A stretch of 64,000 bases of DNA, taken from NCBI RefSeq assembly GCF_002153605.1, contig NZ_JOPG01000001.1, forward strand, positions 124,001 through 188,000, in the 5' to 3' direction. Positions 51,940-61,435 of the stretch are shown one piece after another. Source of the stretch: Acetobacter malorum (lineage in GTDB: Bacteria > Pseudomonadota > Alphaproteobacteria > Acetobacterales > Acetobacteraceae). The position numbers and the translations under genes were made by a program. The notes under the pieces are model-generated. The model had not been told where the DNA came from and did no database searches. It saw only the letters and a list, made by a program, of their open reading frames with translations. Positions within the stretch are counted from its first letter, which is position 1. Each line of letters starts with the position of its first letter.

Positions 51940-54366
51940 TCAGAACCCCGAGGTGAAGCTGACAAGGCCGGTAAAATTGCCACCGGTGATGTAGGTCGGT
52001 GCACTTCCCTTGATAACAGTATGTCCGTCCGTGGCCAGCGTATTATGGGCATTGGTTGTCAGCCCCCATGCGCCGGACAGATAGTGGTTATTGCCCAGAT
52101 TGGTCAGGTTCAGCTGCAACTGCGGGCGTTTGAGGAAGAACACATCGTTAAACCGGTAGCCAATGCCGAGATTAGCCGTTTCATAAGAGGGAATTTTCTC
52201 ATCATTCATGAAGGTCGAATATTCAGACCCAACGTAATTGAAAGCAAAATTCCCAAACACATGCCCGTCATCATACGACAAGCCGATGGAGCCACTGAAC
52301 TTCGGGCTGAGCACAGCCACTTTCCCGGCTGTGGGCAGATAGGTGCCATTGGAGGCAAGGTTGTTATCCGTTGTGGCATGCAGATACTGCCCGGAAAAAT
52401 ACGGTGTGAAATGATGCCAGCGCGGCAGGCTGATTTCTCCGCTGATCCCACGTGTGGTCTGCCCACCCCCGTTAAGCGACGTGGTGATGGTTGTGCCTTC
52501 CACCAGAGAGCTGCTGGTAATCTGCCGATTGGTAAAGTTGTAGTTAAAGAAAGAGAGAGACAGGTTAAAATACTTCCCGTAGTGCCGATACCCCAGCTCT
52601 TCCGCAATGGAATATTCCGGCTTCATCCCGCCTGTAACGTGCCGGGACGTCATCTGACCGGTGGAAGAACTGAACATGTCCACAGAGGGCGTAATGGCTG
52701 CGGCTTCCCGGAAGGCCGTGGTCCCGTTGATATAGACCTGATCCCGCGGCGTAATCTGATAGCTGATCGCCACGCGCGGCAGAGGCTGCGCATCGCTAAA
52801 GCCGGTTGCGTAGGTCGCACCGGGCATCAGGTTGGTTGCCGTGCGGGTAATCATGGCTTCCTTGAAACCTGCTGAAATTTTCAAACGATCATGCAACAGG
52901 GAATAGGTATCCATCAGGCTCAGCGTGTTAGTCTGCTGAATAACGTGTGCATCCCACTGTTTCAGTGCGGCACCAGACGCCGTCAGAACAGGGTCCTGCC
53001 CCCACCGGCTGGCGTTCCCTGCGGCATCCGGCAGAGAATATGTCGGGTCTTCCGCGTAATTGATGTAGGAATACCAGTAGCCAAACTGGAGGTCATTATG
53101 GCCTTTTTTCCAGTCCAGAACACTGTTGATCCCAAAAGTGGATTCATGGAACGTATCATTGGACTGCGCCACCTGAGAGGACGCAGACCCATCCGGGAAC
53201 TGGAGCGGGCTGGCAGAGTCTGCCCCCAGAAACGCCTTGTTCTGGTTGAGCGTGCTGCCCCCCTGCACTGTGCCGTCCACATCAAAAATATAGGGCGTAA
53301 CAGACAGGTTCAGTCCTTCCGCCAGCTTGAACTTCATCTGCACGCTGGCGCGGGCATGTTTCCATTCATACTGATGGAATTTGTAATAATTCGTATTACT
53401 ACCGGTAAAATTCTTGCTGTAATTATAGTTTATGCCATAGGCGTTCCACTGCGCCATGGTGGGGTAGGTATACAGATTTTCCTGCACATCATTGTAGGAC
53501 ATGAAGGCGGAAATGCTGTTGCCGTCCCCCCACGCCTTCTTCGCCTTGAAGTCTATGTGCCAGCGGTGCAACCCACCCGGCCCGCGCCAGTTGGAAGCCT
53601 GCGTATCAGAAAAGGACGCAAAGCTGTGAATACCGGTATGGCCCCACTCCCCACTATCCAGCCGGAGGAACTCACGCCGCATGTTGTTGCCGCCATAGGT
53701 GAGGTCCAGCAACCCGCCAAATTTGTGGGACGGGTCGCGTAGTTTCTCGCTAATCAGGCCGCCCACGGCGCTGAATGTCGGGGCCATCAGGTCCGGCGCG
53801 CCGGGTGTCACCGTTACAGACCCGACATTTTCCGTGTCTGCCCAGCCGGAGGACGTCGGGGAGTAATACAGAACGTCCGACGGGTTCATGCCTTCCAGCT
53901 CATAGCCCAGTTCGTTCTGGTTCATCCCGCGAATGGAGACGCTCATGCGGTCCGTCGCACCCGTCGGGTCCGCCGAGGCCACGACAACACCCGGCACATT
54001 CCGCAACAGGGTCAGCGCATTGGTGGCGGGAGCCTGTGCGGCAATATAGTCGCGTGTCACACCGCTTTTTGCAAAGGGGTCTGTTTGCTTTGGCATCATG
54101 CCGCCGCCAGCGGAACGGCCTGAAACACCATTCGGCGTCAGGCCGGAACTCACCGTAATTTCTTCCGCTTTTCCCGCCATCAGGGGGCCAGCCTTACGGG
54201 CGGGCCGGGCGGCAGCAGGACTGGCAGGCACGCGGCCTGTCGCCCTGACGGGCGCGCGCTTCCGCACAGTATCCTTGCCTGTTTCCGCCTGTGCGGAGGC
54301 CGTATTGCCTGCGGCCAGAACCGCAACACAAAAAAGACTTACAGAATTTGCTGAAAGACGGCGCAC
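51940..54366 (-). CDS. TonB-dependent receptor heading the MFS-dehydrogenase operon
   Basis: 808 residues from a GTG at 54366: AGGAG 7 bp before it, then a textbook signal peptide (RRLSANSVSLFCVAVLAAG, cleavage near ASA). The frame is open for 59 more codons to an ATG at 54543, but that extension has no signal character and would cover two operator-like palindromes. TonB-box region EEITVSSGL. Plug: ALTLLRNVPGVVVASADP, SVSIRGMNQNELGYELEGM, VTPGAPDLMAPTFSAVGGLIS. Barrel ends GLVSFTSGF. Paralogue of the receptor at 27053. Confidence 0.9.
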   Translation of the reverse strand: MRRLSANSVSLFCVAVLAAGNTASAQAETGKDTVRKRAPVRATGRVPASPAAARPARKAGPLMAGKAEEITVSSGLTPNGVSGRSAGGGMMPKQTDPFAKSGVTRDYIAAQAPATNALTLLRNVPGVVVASADPTGATDRMSVSIRGMNQNELGYELEGMNPSDVLYYSPTSSGWADTENVGSVTVTPGAPDLMAPTFSAVGGLISEKLRDPSHKFGGLLDLTYGGNNMRREFLRLDSGEWGHTGIHSFASFSDTQASNWRGPGGLHRWHIDFKAKKAWGDGNSISAFMSYNDVQENLYTYPTMAQWNAYGINYNYSKNFTGSNTNYYKFHQYEWKHARASVQMKFKLAEGLNLSVTPYIFDVDGTVQGGSTLNQNKAFLGADSASPLQFPDGSASSQVAQSNDTFHESTFGINSVLDWKKGHNDLQFGYWYSYINYAEDPTYSLPDAAGNASRWGQDPVLTASGAALKQWDAHVIQQTNTLSLMDTYSLLHDRLKISAGFKEAMITRTATNLMPGATYATGFSDAQPLPRVAISYQITPRDQVYINGTTAFREAAAITPSVDMFSSSTGQMTSRHVTGGMKPEYSIAEELGYRHYGKYFNLSLSFFNYNFTNRQITSSSLVEGTTITTSLNGGGQTTRGISGEISLPRWHHFTPYFSGQYLHATTDNNLASNGTYLPTAGKVAVLSPKFSGSIGLSYDDGHVFGNFAFNYVGSEYSTFMNDEKIPSYETANLGIGYRFNDVFFLKRPQLQLNLTNLGNNHYLSGAWGLTTNAHNTLATDGHTVIKGSAPTYITGGNFTGLVSFTSGF

Positions 54367-54445
54367 GTTACGTCTCCTGTCACAGGCCAAGGCGTTGTTT
54401 GTCTGGTCTGAGAGTGTGCCACGGCCCGGAACCCCCACAGGCTCT

Positions 54446-54509
54446 TCGGTATACGGGGAACCGGCACCATCGCACTGGCAATTCTTCATCCCAAATTTCG
54501 GTATACCGA
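54446..54509. promoter_or_regulatory. Two copies of a TCGGTATAC palindrome before the receptor operon
   Basis: TCGGTATACCGA (54498-54509, a perfect 12-bp palindrome) and TCGGTATACGGG (54446-54457). The 52-bp spacing is about five helical turns. They lie 80-143 bp upstream of the GTG start and fit the GTATAC-centred sites typical of GntR/FCD regulators, one of which is encoded at 56420. Confidence 0.6.
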
Positions 54510-54933
54510 GATTAGTCTCACCGGATGCACGACTGTCAATCATGTTTTGAATACGGAACCATTAATTTCCGGAAACGTCGCGCTGAAAATCCACATATCC
54601 CCTTATCAGAAAAGGATTTTGTTCTTCACTCTAGGAATAATATAATATTTTCAGGCGGGATTCTCAGCTTTTCCCAAAAGCCTTCCCTCCCTGCCTATCC
54701 CATGCAGCCTCTTCGGAGATCAGGCGTCACATCTGATTCTCCCCGCCCCTTCTTTCAGAATGACAAGGCGCCCTTGAAAATCTTTCTTTCCTGCATTTTT
54801 TATGCGCTAAAACAGTCTGTTTGTTGATCTTAAAATCATACTTTAATTCTTTTTATATCTTCATTTTTCTGAAAATTGAAATCCGTTTCAGCAGTATGAA
54901 ATCATAGACTCCATCAGCCAGTTTCATTCCCTT
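54510..54933. other. AT-rich promoter gap between the divergent units
   Basis: No gene is supported. It becomes AT-rich from about 54780 on. Near 54888-54900 (TTTCAGCAGTATGAA) there is a third, poorer relative of the operator motif. Confidence 0.4.
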
Positions 54934-54999
54934 CAGCATACAAAAACTTCTTCCCAAGTTTCTCTCCTGCGTTTATCCCTATTTTCAGTATGCTGAAAA
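54934..54999. promoter_or_regulatory. Operator-like palindromes before the DAO-type oxidoreductase gene
   Basis: TCAGTATGCTGA (54985-54996) sits inside a perfect 7-4-7 repeat (54982-54999). A second copy on the minus strand, TTTGTATGCTGA, ends at 54932-54943. The first matches TCGGTATACCGA at 9 of 12 positions, all differences being transitions, giving TCRGTATRCYGA. They lie 43-110 bp upstream of the ATG. Confidence 0.6.
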
Positions 55000-55041
55000 A
55001 ATTCCTCTTTTAAACGCTTTGCAACGGAGATTCTGGTCATC

Positions 55042-56337
55042 ATGACAAAGCCGTCGTCTGCACCGCTCCATTATGATGTTGTTCTGGCTGGCGGTGGCAT
55101 TATCGGCCTGTGCACCGCGCTATTCCTACGTGAAAAAGGTCTCTCCGTTGCGGTGCTGGACAAAGGCCGCCCCGGTTATGAACAGTCCAGCCGCAACTGG
55201 GGCTGGGTGCGCACCATCAGTCAGGCCATGGAGGAACTGCCTCTGGCGGTTGCCAGCCGTCCGCTTTGGCAACACTGGGCAAAAGAAGGCGATTTTGGCT
55301 ATACGCGCTGCGGCCTGCTCTCCCTCGCGCAGGATAAGGAAGAGTGGGAAACGCTGGAACGCTGGCTGGCCGCAGCCCGCACCCACGGATTTGATGCGCG
55401 CGAACTGGGGCAACCAGAAATCCATACTTTGCTACCGCAAAGCCGCGGGCAATGGGCTGGCGCGCTTTACAGCCCGGGGGATGGTCGGGCCGAGCCCGAT
55501 CTCGCCATGCGTTTTCTGGTGCGCAAAGCGGAAGCTGCGGGCGTGACCATCCTGCCGGATACGGCTGTCAAAAGCATTGACATTCAGGGCGGCCGCGCCT
55601 GCGGGTTTGAGACTGAAACCGGGCGCATCAGCGCTTCCGCTGTTGTGGTTGCGGCAGGTATCTGGTCCCGCTGGTTGTGCAAAACGGTTGATATTGTCCT
55701 GCCACAGCTCAAAGTCATTGCCTCCGTTCTCCGCACGGAGCCTATGGAGGGTGGGCCAGACCCGATTATCGCCTCCTCCCGCTTTTCCGTGCGGAAGCGA
55801 ATGGACGGCGGCTATACGGTTGCGCAACGCAATTCTTCCATCACATACGTCACGCCAGATTCCTTCCGCTTTATGCGGGAGTTCATGCCCAATTTTCTGA
55901 AACAGAAAAAACTGCTGAGCGTGCGCGTCGGCTCCTCCTTTGTGCAAGAACTCAAACAGGAACGGCAGTTCGGAAAAGGCCGCCTCAACCCGTTTGAGCA
56001 GTACCGCGCGTGTGACCCGGCCCCGGACCGCAAAACACTGGCCCGCACCATGCAACGCCTGCGGGAAGACATGCCGGTGTTTGAAAAAACCCGTGTTGCC
56101 GCCATGTGGGCGGGCGTGATTGATGTGGTACCCGACGCCCTGCCCATTCTCTCGCCCGTCGCCCGCTATCCCGGCCTGTTTGTCGCAACAGGCTTTTCTG
56201 CGCATGGGTTTGGGGTAGGTCCGGCCTCCGGCAAACTGATGGCCAACCTGATTACCGGGGAGCAGGATACGCTTGGTCGGGAACATTTCACTCTGGAGCG
56301 TTTTGGCTGCAACGGAGAAGCCTCCGGCACCCGCTGA
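55042..56337 (+). CDS. FAD-dependent oxidoreductase, DAO/glycine oxidase family
   Basis: 431 residues. FAD-binding VVLAGGGIIGLCTALFLREKGLSVAVLDKG, then SSRNWGWVRTISQ (the SxRNWG motif of membrane-associated amine oxidoreductases), and the C-terminal FVATGFSAHGFGVGPASGKLMANLI, which contacts FAD. Such enzymes oxidise D-amino acids, N-substituted amino acids or opines to 2-oxo acids. No signal peptide. GGAG lies upstream of the ATG. It is divergent from the receptor operon and 82 bp before the GntR gene; shared palindromes suggest all are one regulon. Confidence 0.88.
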   Translation: MTKPSSAPLHYDVVLAGGGIIGLCTALFLREKGLSVAVLDKGRPGYEQSSRNWGWVRTISQAMEELPLAVASRPLWQHWAKEGDFGYTRCGLLSLAQDKEEWETLERWLAAARTHGFDARELGQPEIHTLLPQSRGQWAGALYSPGDGRAEPDLAMRFLVRKAEAAGVTILPDTAVKSIDIQGGRACGFETETGRISASAVVVAAGIWSRWLCKTVDIVLPQLKVIASVLRTEPMEGGPDPIIASSRFSVRKRMDGGYTVAQRNSSITYVTPDSFRFMREFMPNFLKQKKLLSVRVGSSFVQELKQERQFGKGRLNPFEQYRACDPAPDRKTLARTMQRLREDMPVFEKTRVAAMWAGVIDVVPDALPILSPVARYPGLFVATGFSAHGFGVGPASGKLMANLITGEQDTLGREHFTLERFGCNGEASGTR

Positions 56338-56419
56338 CCCCATGTTATTTCACCACAGCATGACTTTCAGATAAGAAGTCCTCATACTCGTCCCCCCCGG
56401 AACCGGCTATGATGGACCA

Positions 56420-57130
56420 ATGACTGACAGTCGCCCCTCCCTGACTGGTGAAGAGCTGTATACCGCCCTGCGCCGCGATATGATTGACAGCCGCGTGCAG
56501 GGCGGCACCGTCCTGCAGGAAGAAGAAATTGGCCGCCGCTATGGCGTAAGCCGCACCCCCGTGCGGGAAGCCCTGCAACGCCTGCATCAGGATAAGCTGA
56601 TTGGCCGGAAGGGGCGGTTCTATGTTGTCGCCTCCCCGTCTCATGACAGCATCCGGCAGATTTACGAGTTTCGTGAAGCGATTGAGACCGCCTCCGTCGC
56701 CCTCTGCTGTGAACGTGCGGATGAAGCCCTGATTGAAACCATTCAGGCCTGCCTGAATGAACAGGCTGAAGCCGGACGCGCCAAACAGTTTTATGAGTTT
56801 GAGCGGCTGGACACGCAGTTCCATGTCCTGATTGCGCAAGGCGCGCAAAACGAGCTTCTCCGCCGCCAGCTTGAAATCAGTTACGACCAGATCTGGTTTT
56901 CCCGCGTGGGTAATCTGGTATCCCTGCCCGACTATTCGGTAGAGGAAACCCTTGCCGGCCACCAGCGCATTCTGGACGCCATTCGCCGCAGAGACGCAGG
57001 CGTCGCGCGTGCGGAAATGTATACCCATCTGCGCAGCGCCATTCTGCTGAGTGCCCGGTCCCGCCCGCAAACCCGCACCTCCGGCACAACGCGCACACCC
57101 CGTAAAAAAAAGCCGGCCCCAACCTCGTAA
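56420..57130 (+). CDS. GntR-family (FCD) transcriptional regulator
   Basis: 236 residues. Winged helix at the N-terminus: LYTALRRDMIDSRVQGG, EEEIGRRYGVSRTPVREALQRL (GntR HTH) and a basic wing. From about residue 80 an FCD ligand-binding domain: IYEFREAIETASVALC, FERLDTQFHVLI (with the Asp/His metal positions), HQRILDAIRRRDAGVARAEMYTHL. The tail is basic. The last codons and stop lie in a terminator hairpin. It probably senses a carboxylate or 2-oxo acid and represses the divergent operons. Confidence 0.92.
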   Translation: MTDSRPSLTGEELYTALRRDMIDSRVQGGTVLQEEEIGRRYGVSRTPVREALQRLHQDKLIGRKGRFYVVASPSHDSIRQIYEFREAIETASVALCCERADEALIETIQACLNEQAEAGRAKQFYEFERLDTQFHVLIAQGAQNELLRRQLEISYDQIWFSRVGNLVSLPDYSVEETLAGHQRILDAIRRRDAGVARAEMYTHLRSAILLSARSRPQTRTSGTTRTPRKKKPAPTS

Positions 57131-57150
57131 AAGGTCGGAACCGGCTTTTT
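57107..57150. terminator. Bidirectional terminator overlapping the GntR stop
   Basis: AAAAAGCCGG and CCGGCTTTTT pair over 10 bp, with an inner GACC/GGTC-like pairing; the GntR stop codon at 57128-57130 is in the loop. T-runs follow on both strands, so it can end GntR (+) and gcd (-). Confidence 0.85.
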
Positions 57151-57206
57151 CAAACCGCCGGGGGAGACTGGCAGCCCCTTATTAAGAGGCCGCCAGACCC
57201 ACCGCG

Positions 57207-59654
57207 TTATTTTGCGGCAGCGTCATCCAGCGCATACGCGCGGATGTAGTCGCCAGAGCGGGTGCCAAGGCCACCGTGGCCGCCAGCAGCAATCAGCACA
57301 TACTGTTTGCCGTTGACGGAGTAGGACATCGGCGTTGCCTGACCACCAGCGGGCAGACGGTCACGCCAGATCACCTTACCCGTGGCAAGGTCAATCCCGC
57401 GCAGATAGTCATCCGCAGTTGCGCCCATAAAGACCATACCGCCCTTGGTCACAACGCTCCCGCCAATATTATACATGCCCGTGGGCAGCGGCAGGTTGTT
57501 GTGGGTGCGGAAAGGCCCGGTGTCACGCGTGGTGCCAATCGGGTGCTGCCAGATGATCTTTTTAGACACCAGGTCAATCGCCGTCATGGTGCCCCAGACA
57601 GGTCCCTTACAGGGGATCTGCAGCGGGTTCAGCCACGGGTTGGTGTAGGCCACATACGGGGTGCCGTAATCGGGCGAGATCGCCAGAGCGTTCCCCTTGG
57701 GTGTGGGTTCATTGCCTTCACCATTCCATTTGGGCAGAGCGCCGCTCTGTTCCAGTCCGGTGCGGTGGTCCAGCTTGATGCGGAACGGCAGGTAGCTGGC
57801 GTTGGCAAGCAGAACCTTACGAACCGGGTCAACCGTTGCACCCTGCCAGTCCACTACGCCGTAGAAGGCCGGATAAACAATGGTGGTCTTGCCGACGTGC
57901 GGGGGCGTAAACTGCCCTTCATACGCGGAAGATTTGTACTGGATACGGCAGATGAGCTGATCCAGAAGCGTTGCCCCCCACATGTCCGTTTCTTTCAGAT
58001 TCGGCGGGGTGAGAGAGGGCATGGCAACCGGGTACGGCTGGGTGGGTGACACATGGTCATCCGGTGCAATACCAGCGGTCGGAACCGGTTTTTCTTCAAC
58101 CGGGTAGCCCGGAACAGGCTGGCCGGTGCGGCGGTCGAGCACGAAGAATTCGCCACGCTTGGTGCTCTGCACCAGTGCGGGAATGTTTTCGCCATTCGGG
58201 CCGGGCAGATCAACCAGAGACGGACCAGCCGGGATGTCCATGTCCCACAGATCGTGATGCACGGTCTGGAAGGTCCATTTACGTTCGCCGGTTTCAATGT
58301 CCAGAGCAATGGTCGCGCTGGAGGTTGCTTCGTCAAACGGACGACGTGAGCCACCCCAGTTATCCGGCGGGGAGTTACCCGTCGGGATGTAGAGCAGGCC
58401 GAGTTCCGGATCCGCCGTATACACGCCCCATGCGTTCGGGGTGTCGCGCGTCAGCTCGTCATTCGGGCCGGGCTTCCAGTTTTCCGGCGTGTGGCCAGCA
58501 TCCCAGGCCCATGCCAGCTCACCCGTCATCGGGTCAAACGCACGGACAGCGCCAGAGGGTTCAAAGTTGGCCTGGTTATCCATCACCCAGCCACCCAGCA
58601 CCACGCGGTCTTTCACAACCAGCGGGGGAGAAGTGACGAAGTGGAAGCCAAGCGGCACATTGCCCAGATAGGTGCGCAGGGAAATGGACCCGTGATCACC
58701 AAAGTCATCACACGGCTTGCCGGTTTCTGCGTTCACAGCCACCAGACGCACGTCTGCCGTAGGGGAGAAAATCCGCTTGGGGCAGGAAGTCTGAGCGCCT
58801 TCGGGCGCCTGATAATAGGACACGCCACGGCAGGCCAGATACACGTTGGCCGCAACATCCTTTTTGTCGGGATGCGGGTCATACGTCCATTTGATCTTAC
58901 CGGTTGCGGCGTCCATGGCCACAATCCAGCTGTGAGGCGTACACATATAAAGTGTATCGTCCACCTTGATGGGGGTGACCTCAAGGTTGAACTCATGACC
59001 CTGATCCGGGCCAGCCACTGCGGCTTCACCCGCGCGGGCGGTGTCACCCGTCTGCGTCTGCCAGGCCAGCTTCAGGTGGGACACGTTCTGCGGGGTAATC
59101 TGCCCCAGCGGAGAATAGCGGTCCCCATGTGCCGTGCGGCCGTAATAATGCCAGTCTGCGTTGGCAATATTATTATCGGTCTCAGCAGCCGGGTCACTCG
59201 CCGCCATCCGTTCGGGCGAAAGGGTGCCGTTGATGGAATAGGACGTAAAGCAGCTTGCCAGCAGCACCACACCGGTAACGGCAACGCCGCCCAGCAGAGC
59301 GGCTTTATCCGCCATCCAGCCGCGGCCCGTGGCCCACACAGCCGGAACCAGCAGCCACACGCCAAACACCAGGAAAGTGACAAGACGGACTTCAAGCCCC
59401 CAGATGTCCAGACCGGTTTCGGCCAGCGCCCAGACCAGTGTCACCAGCATAAGGGCGGCATACACAAGCGGGGCCACCTTTGGCCGCACAAGGCCAAGAA
59501 CGCCCGTTACAATCAGGACAAGACCGGCAAACAGGTAGAACAGCGAACCACCAAGGAACGCCAGCTGCCCACCAGCGATGACGAGGTATAGCCCCACCAA
59601 CGCCAGCGCTACACCGGTTATAAGCCCTAATGACCTCGTTAAGGTCGGCTTCAT
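57207..59654 (-). CDS. gcd: Membrane-bound PQQ-dependent dehydrogenase, glucose type
   Basis: 815 residues: five TM helices in the first 140 residues, then an eight-bladed PQQ beta-propeller in the periplasm. It oxidises glucose to gluconolactone and passes electrons to ubiquinone. DWHYYGRTAHGDRYSPLGQI, EFNLEVTPIKVDDTLYMCTPHSWIVAMD, FQTVHHDLWDMDIPAGPSL (catalytic Asp), STKRGEFFVLDRRTGQP (PQQ Lys) and the tail AAGGHGGLGTRSGDYIRAYAL are all as in mGDH. Related quinate or inositol dehydrogenases share the layout, so the substrate is likely but not certain. Monocistronic, with a terminator after it. Confidence 0.9.
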   Translation of the reverse strand: MKPTLTRSLGLITGVALALVGLYLVIAGGQLAFLGGSLFYLFAGLVLIVTGVLGLVRPKVAPLVYAALMLVTLVWALAETGLDIWGLEVRLVTFLVFGVWLLVPAVWATGRGWMADKAALLGGVAVTGVVLLASCFTSYSINGTLSPERMAASDPAAETDNNIANADWHYYGRTAHGDRYSPLGQITPQNVSHLKLAWQTQTGDTARAGEAAVAGPDQGHEFNLEVTPIKVDDTLYMCTPHSWIVAMDAATGKIKWTYDPHPDKKDVAANVYLACRGVSYYQAPEGAQTSCPKRIFSPTADVRLVAVNAETGKPCDDFGDHGSISLRTYLGNVPLGFHFVTSPPLVVKDRVVLGGWVMDNQANFEPSGAVRAFDPMTGELAWAWDAGHTPENWKPGPNDELTRDTPNAWGVYTADPELGLLYIPTGNSPPDNWGGSRRPFDEATSSATIALDIETGERKWTFQTVHHDLWDMDIPAGPSLVDLPGPNGENIPALVQSTKRGEFFVLDRRTGQPVPGYPVEEKPVPTAGIAPDDHVSPTQPYPVAMPSLTPPNLKETDMWGATLLDQLICRIQYKSSAYEGQFTPPHVGKTTIVYPAFYGVVDWQGATVDPVRKVLLANASYLPFRIKLDHRTGLEQSGALPKWNGEGNEPTPKGNALAISPDYGTPYVAYTNPWLNPLQIPCKGPVWGTMTAIDLVSKKIIWQHPIGTTRDTGPFRTHNNLPLPTGMYNIGGSVVTKGGMVFMGATADDYLRGIDLATGKVIWRDRLPAGGQATPMSYSVNGKQYVLIAAGGHGGLGTRSGDYIRAYALDDAAAK

Positions 59655-59905
59655 TTTAACCTCACAATTTTTTATGAATTAACGACAGAATTTTACCAAA
59701 ATCTTTATGATACCCTGTTCCTTTTCCTTCTCTATCAGCGTCTCACTGTCCCTTGCTACTGATCATTCATTCAGACAAGCTTTAAATAACATTTGTGTGA
59801 TTTATAAAATGATCACCTGTTCGTGATACGCTGTCCTTCCTAAACATCTTCATTAGTGGATGTGACGTTCCACTACGCTGGCCAGAAGCGCAGGCCGCGC
59901 TGTGT

Positions 59906-60889
59906 ATGATGTGTTTGAAACCGTTGCCAATAAAAAAGTATCTGTCTGTTATGCCCCGCTCCGTATTTTTCGCCCACTTCATTCCTCTTTCCCCGCGCAA
60001 AATCCTGTGCTCCGCGGATATTTTTTCTATTCGTAACGCCGCATTTTTTACGGTTCTGGCTGGCCTGACGGGCGTCTCCAGCGCAGAGGCCGCAGATATT
60101 CCGCTGGCTATTATCGGGCCGCATGAATACGATCTTCCCGTCGATTTCAAGCCTTTTAATGTTCTGGTCCAGTATGGGGACGGCAATGCTGCCGGTTCCA
60201 CCTACAACAGTTTAGGCGCGCGCAAGGCGCAGGGCGGCAGCCATACCTGGGCTGGTATGACAAAATACGTGCATTTCAGGAGTTTTGACGCAATTCCCCA
60301 TGTCGGTTTTGCGTTTGAGGTCATCCAGACCGAATCCTACACGCTGGCCAACGGCACCAATTATGGCGGTCTGGGCGGCACCATCAGCGGCCCGGCCGTG
60401 TGGTTTAAGCCCAATAAACACAGTACCTTCGGGATTCAGACCTTTTTACAAACCCCCAGCGGCACGCGGGATTCACTGGCCACGCATTACTGGTCCAACC
60501 TCTCCAGCTTCATTTTTGACTATGAATGGAAACATTTCAGCTTTGATGGCGATCTGGGGGCCATCGTCAACATGACAAAACATGTTGATGGACAACATAG
60601 TTACACACCCGGCACAACATTCCACAGCAATCTGCGCTTCAGCTGGAAAGCCCACCGCGTGGTTGAGCCCTTTCTGGCGTTTGACTGGCAGAATACCGCC
60701 GGCACGCGGGACCGCACCGTGCAGAACTGGATTGATAATTCCAGCAGCCGGGAGGTCGCCATGGGGGTAGGTGCGATGTTCACGCTGACCAAAAATATCA
60801 GCCTGACAACCCGTTATTCCCACAGCGTGGAAGGCCGAAACACACCGGAAACCAACGCCTACTACATGAAATTTGTTTATCTCTGGTGA
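59906..60889 (+). CDS. Outer-membrane channel-like protein (phenol MetA-type transporter family)
   Basis: Up to 327 residues; start uncertain among ATGs at 59906, 59909 and 59951, none with a good ribosome-binding site. A hydrophobic signal region (NAAFFTVLAGLTGVSS, cleavage near AEA) precedes amphipathic beta strands typical of a small barrel: FNVLVQYGDGNAAGSTYN, GFAFEVIQTESYTLANG, WKHFSFDGDLGAIVNM, FLAFDWQNTAGTRD, ISLTTRYSHSVEGRN, and the final YYMKFVYLW with an aromatic end. This resembles the Phenol_MetA_deg (PF13557) group. Divergent from gcd; it might admit sugars or aromatic acids. Confidence 0.75.
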   Translation: MMCLKPLPIKKYLSVMPRSVFFAHFIPLSPRKILCSADIFSIRNAAFFTVLAGLTGVSSAEAADIPLAIIGPHEYDLPVDFKPFNVLVQYGDGNAAGSTYNSLGARKAQGGSHTWAGMTKYVHFRSFDAIPHVGFAFEVIQTESYTLANGTNYGGLGGTISGPAVWFKPNKHSTFGIQTFLQTPSGTRDSLATHYWSNLSSFIFDYEWKHFSFDGDLGAIVNMTKHVDGQHSYTPGTTFHSNLRFSWKAHRVVEPFLAFDWQNTAGTRDRTVQNWIDNSSSREVAMGVGAMFTLTKNISLTTRYSHSVEGRNTPETNAYYMKFVYLW

Positions 60890-61435
60890 AAATCCGAGTG
60901 ATTCACTTGGAGTTCCCGCAGGAAGACCCACAGCAAGACGCTGTTTTCAAACAAAATTCACGCACAGCGCTTTTCCACCCTAAGAAAAAGTTCAACATTG
61001 TTGAATTTGAAATCCTGAATGCGTCTGTTTATTTTTCATGAAACAGGACGCCCTCAAGGATCAGACTCCGCGCTCTCCTGCGCTGCGCCTTGCTTCATAC
61101 CGGGTTCCGCGTCCACGTTCCTTACGTCCATCGGACGTGAGTGAACGCCCCCCTCCCCTTCCTTGCTTGGGTCCTCCCACAGCCACGCCAGCTCCTGCCC
61201 GATCCTGAACACGGCATGGCGACCGGCCCGTCGTCCTCCGTCCGTCGCCCATCGCCTTCAGGGCACCTCCGCGCCTGCTCTCCGGGCCAGCTCAGACCTC
61301 AGAAAGTCAATGACTTCTACAGGGTAGGCATTTCCGGCACGGCATGCTTTTATCCTCACACCGGAACAGTTTGTTCCACAAAACGCGGGGGAGGCGCTTC
61401 GGCTCCCGCCCCCGACCAGAATATAGGAAGACTTC
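60890..61435. other. Non-coding gap before the M13 peptidase gene
   Basis: About 545 bp. TTCAACA-t-TGTTGAA (60991-61005) is a perfect 7-1-7 palindrome, and ACGTCC-atc-GGACGT (61124-61138) a perfect 6-3-6. A GC-rich hairpin region (about 61384-61415) precedes the start of the peptidase gene. Frames on both strands are low-complexity, rich in Arg/Pro/Ser, and unconvincing as genes. Confidence 0.5.
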
